A stretch of DNA of 64,000 nt from Opitutaceae bacterium (GTDB taxonomy: Bacteria > Verrucomicrobiota > Verrucomicrobiia > Opitutales > Opitutaceae), in NCBI GenBank assembly GCA_015075305.1, contig JABTUS010000008.1:1-64000 (forward strand), in the 5' to 3' direction. Positions 63,744 to 64,000 of this stretch are shown here, in pieces. Every line of letters starts with the position of its first letter. Within the stretch, counting starts at the first letter, position 1. The position numbers and the translations under genes are program-made. The notes below the pieces were generated by a model. That model did no database searches. It was given only the letters and a program-made list of their open reading frames with translations, and had not been told where the DNA came from.

Positions 63744-64000
63744 ATGAGCAGGAAACCGACGATTCTGACGGTCACGGCAGACCAACGTGGCGTTTTGGAG
63801 CGCTGGGTGGGCGCGCACGGTACGCCCCAGCAGGTGGTGAAGCGCTGCCGGATCATTTTGCGCAAGGCCGAAGGGCTGGACGATGCCACGATTGCGGAGG
63901 AGCTGGAGGTGAACCGGCACACCTGCCGGCTGTGGCGCCAGCGCTTTGTGTCCGCAGGTCCGCAAGGATTGTGGGACGTGGCGAATGGCCGCGGGCGCAA
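63744..64000 (+). CDS. IS630-like transposase, N-terminal part, runs off the window
   Basis: From ATG 63744 a frame stays open to the right edge: MSRKPTILTVTADQRGVLER, then QVVKRCRIILRKAEGLD and TIAEELEVNRHTCRLWRQRF. These are the helix-turn-helix start of IS630/Tc1-like transposases, with the DDE part outside. The AT-richer 63680-63740 stretch is probably the element's left end. Confidence 0.75.
   Translation, partial: MSRKPTILTVTADQRGVLERWVGAHGTPQQVVKRCRIILRKAEGLDDATIAEELEVNRHTCRLWRQRFVSAGPQGLWDVANGRGR

Noticed and set aside
1..64000. CRISPR arrays, tRNA or rRNA genes
   Set aside because: No regularly spaced direct repeats of CRISPR size, no cloverleaf and no rRNA-like segment were recognised by eye; a tRNA scan would settle it.

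Overview
The window looks like part of a chromosome of a high-GC Verrucomicrobiota bacterium, most likely Opitutales/Opitutaceae. This is inferred from gene content: secreted sulfatases and glycoside hydrolases, a very long multi-ATP-cone NrdA, a PadR-controlled 'ADOP' type permease, and many REP-like intergenic repeats. No rRNA or tRNA gene and no CRISPR array was seen. Both window edges cut through transposase genes: an IS481-family gene on the left and an IS630-like gene on the right.

Left part (0-13 kb): an accessory island. A three-gene minus-strand operon encodes a secreted surface-like protein, a giant SpvB/FG-GAP/RHS protein of about 3,020 residues that is split by one apparent frameshift near 6790, and a small lipoprotein. 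The giant protein starts with LCCL, PKD-like and discoidin-like modules and ends in a JAB/DUF4329-like metal-motif domain. The lipoprotein overlaps its stop codon by 4 nt and is the positional candidate for immunity or accessory function. The island also holds an XRE regulator with a palindromic operator, a frameshifted partner gene, an RHS remnant, and two similar IS481-type ends in the same orientation on either side of the cassette.

13-27 kb: catabolic and export genes. A sulfatase, a GH2 beta-galactosidase-like enzyme and a NIPSNAP protein form a minus-strand operon, divergent from a secreted PQQ dehydrogenase with a cytochrome c domain. A four-gene MacA/ATPase/two-permease export operon follows.

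27-41 kb: mostly housekeeping. It holds an enlarged adenylate-kinase-like protein, a sigma-54 response regulator with its histidine kinase, a YqjD/YqjE/YqjK-like stress membrane trio, a U32 protein (RlhA/TrhP-like), a HicBA toxin-antitoxin pair set among dispersed repeats, and nrdA with two NrdR-box-like palindromes 32 bp apart upstream.

41-52 kb: a GH-A clan glycosidase, a small secreted protein, a RAYT (REP-associated transposase) bounded by 18-bp perfect inverted repeats, a 29-codon remnant of an ADOP permease gene at the RAYT edge, a ribbon-helix-helix/PIN-like toxin-antitoxin pair, and a PadR-regulated exporter (ADOP permease, adaptor, ATPase) with a palindromic operator. A cluster of hairpin repeats follows the ATPase gene.

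52-64 kb: carbohydrate and oxidative enzymes. These are an (alpha/alpha)6 glycosidase-like protein, a ferritin-like protein with three ExxH motifs, a PhyH dioxygenase divergent from an AraC regulator, a cytochrome P450, a metallophosphatase plus multicopper oxidase pair with overlapping genes, a large glycosidase-like protein of unknown specificity, and an SDR oxidoreductase.
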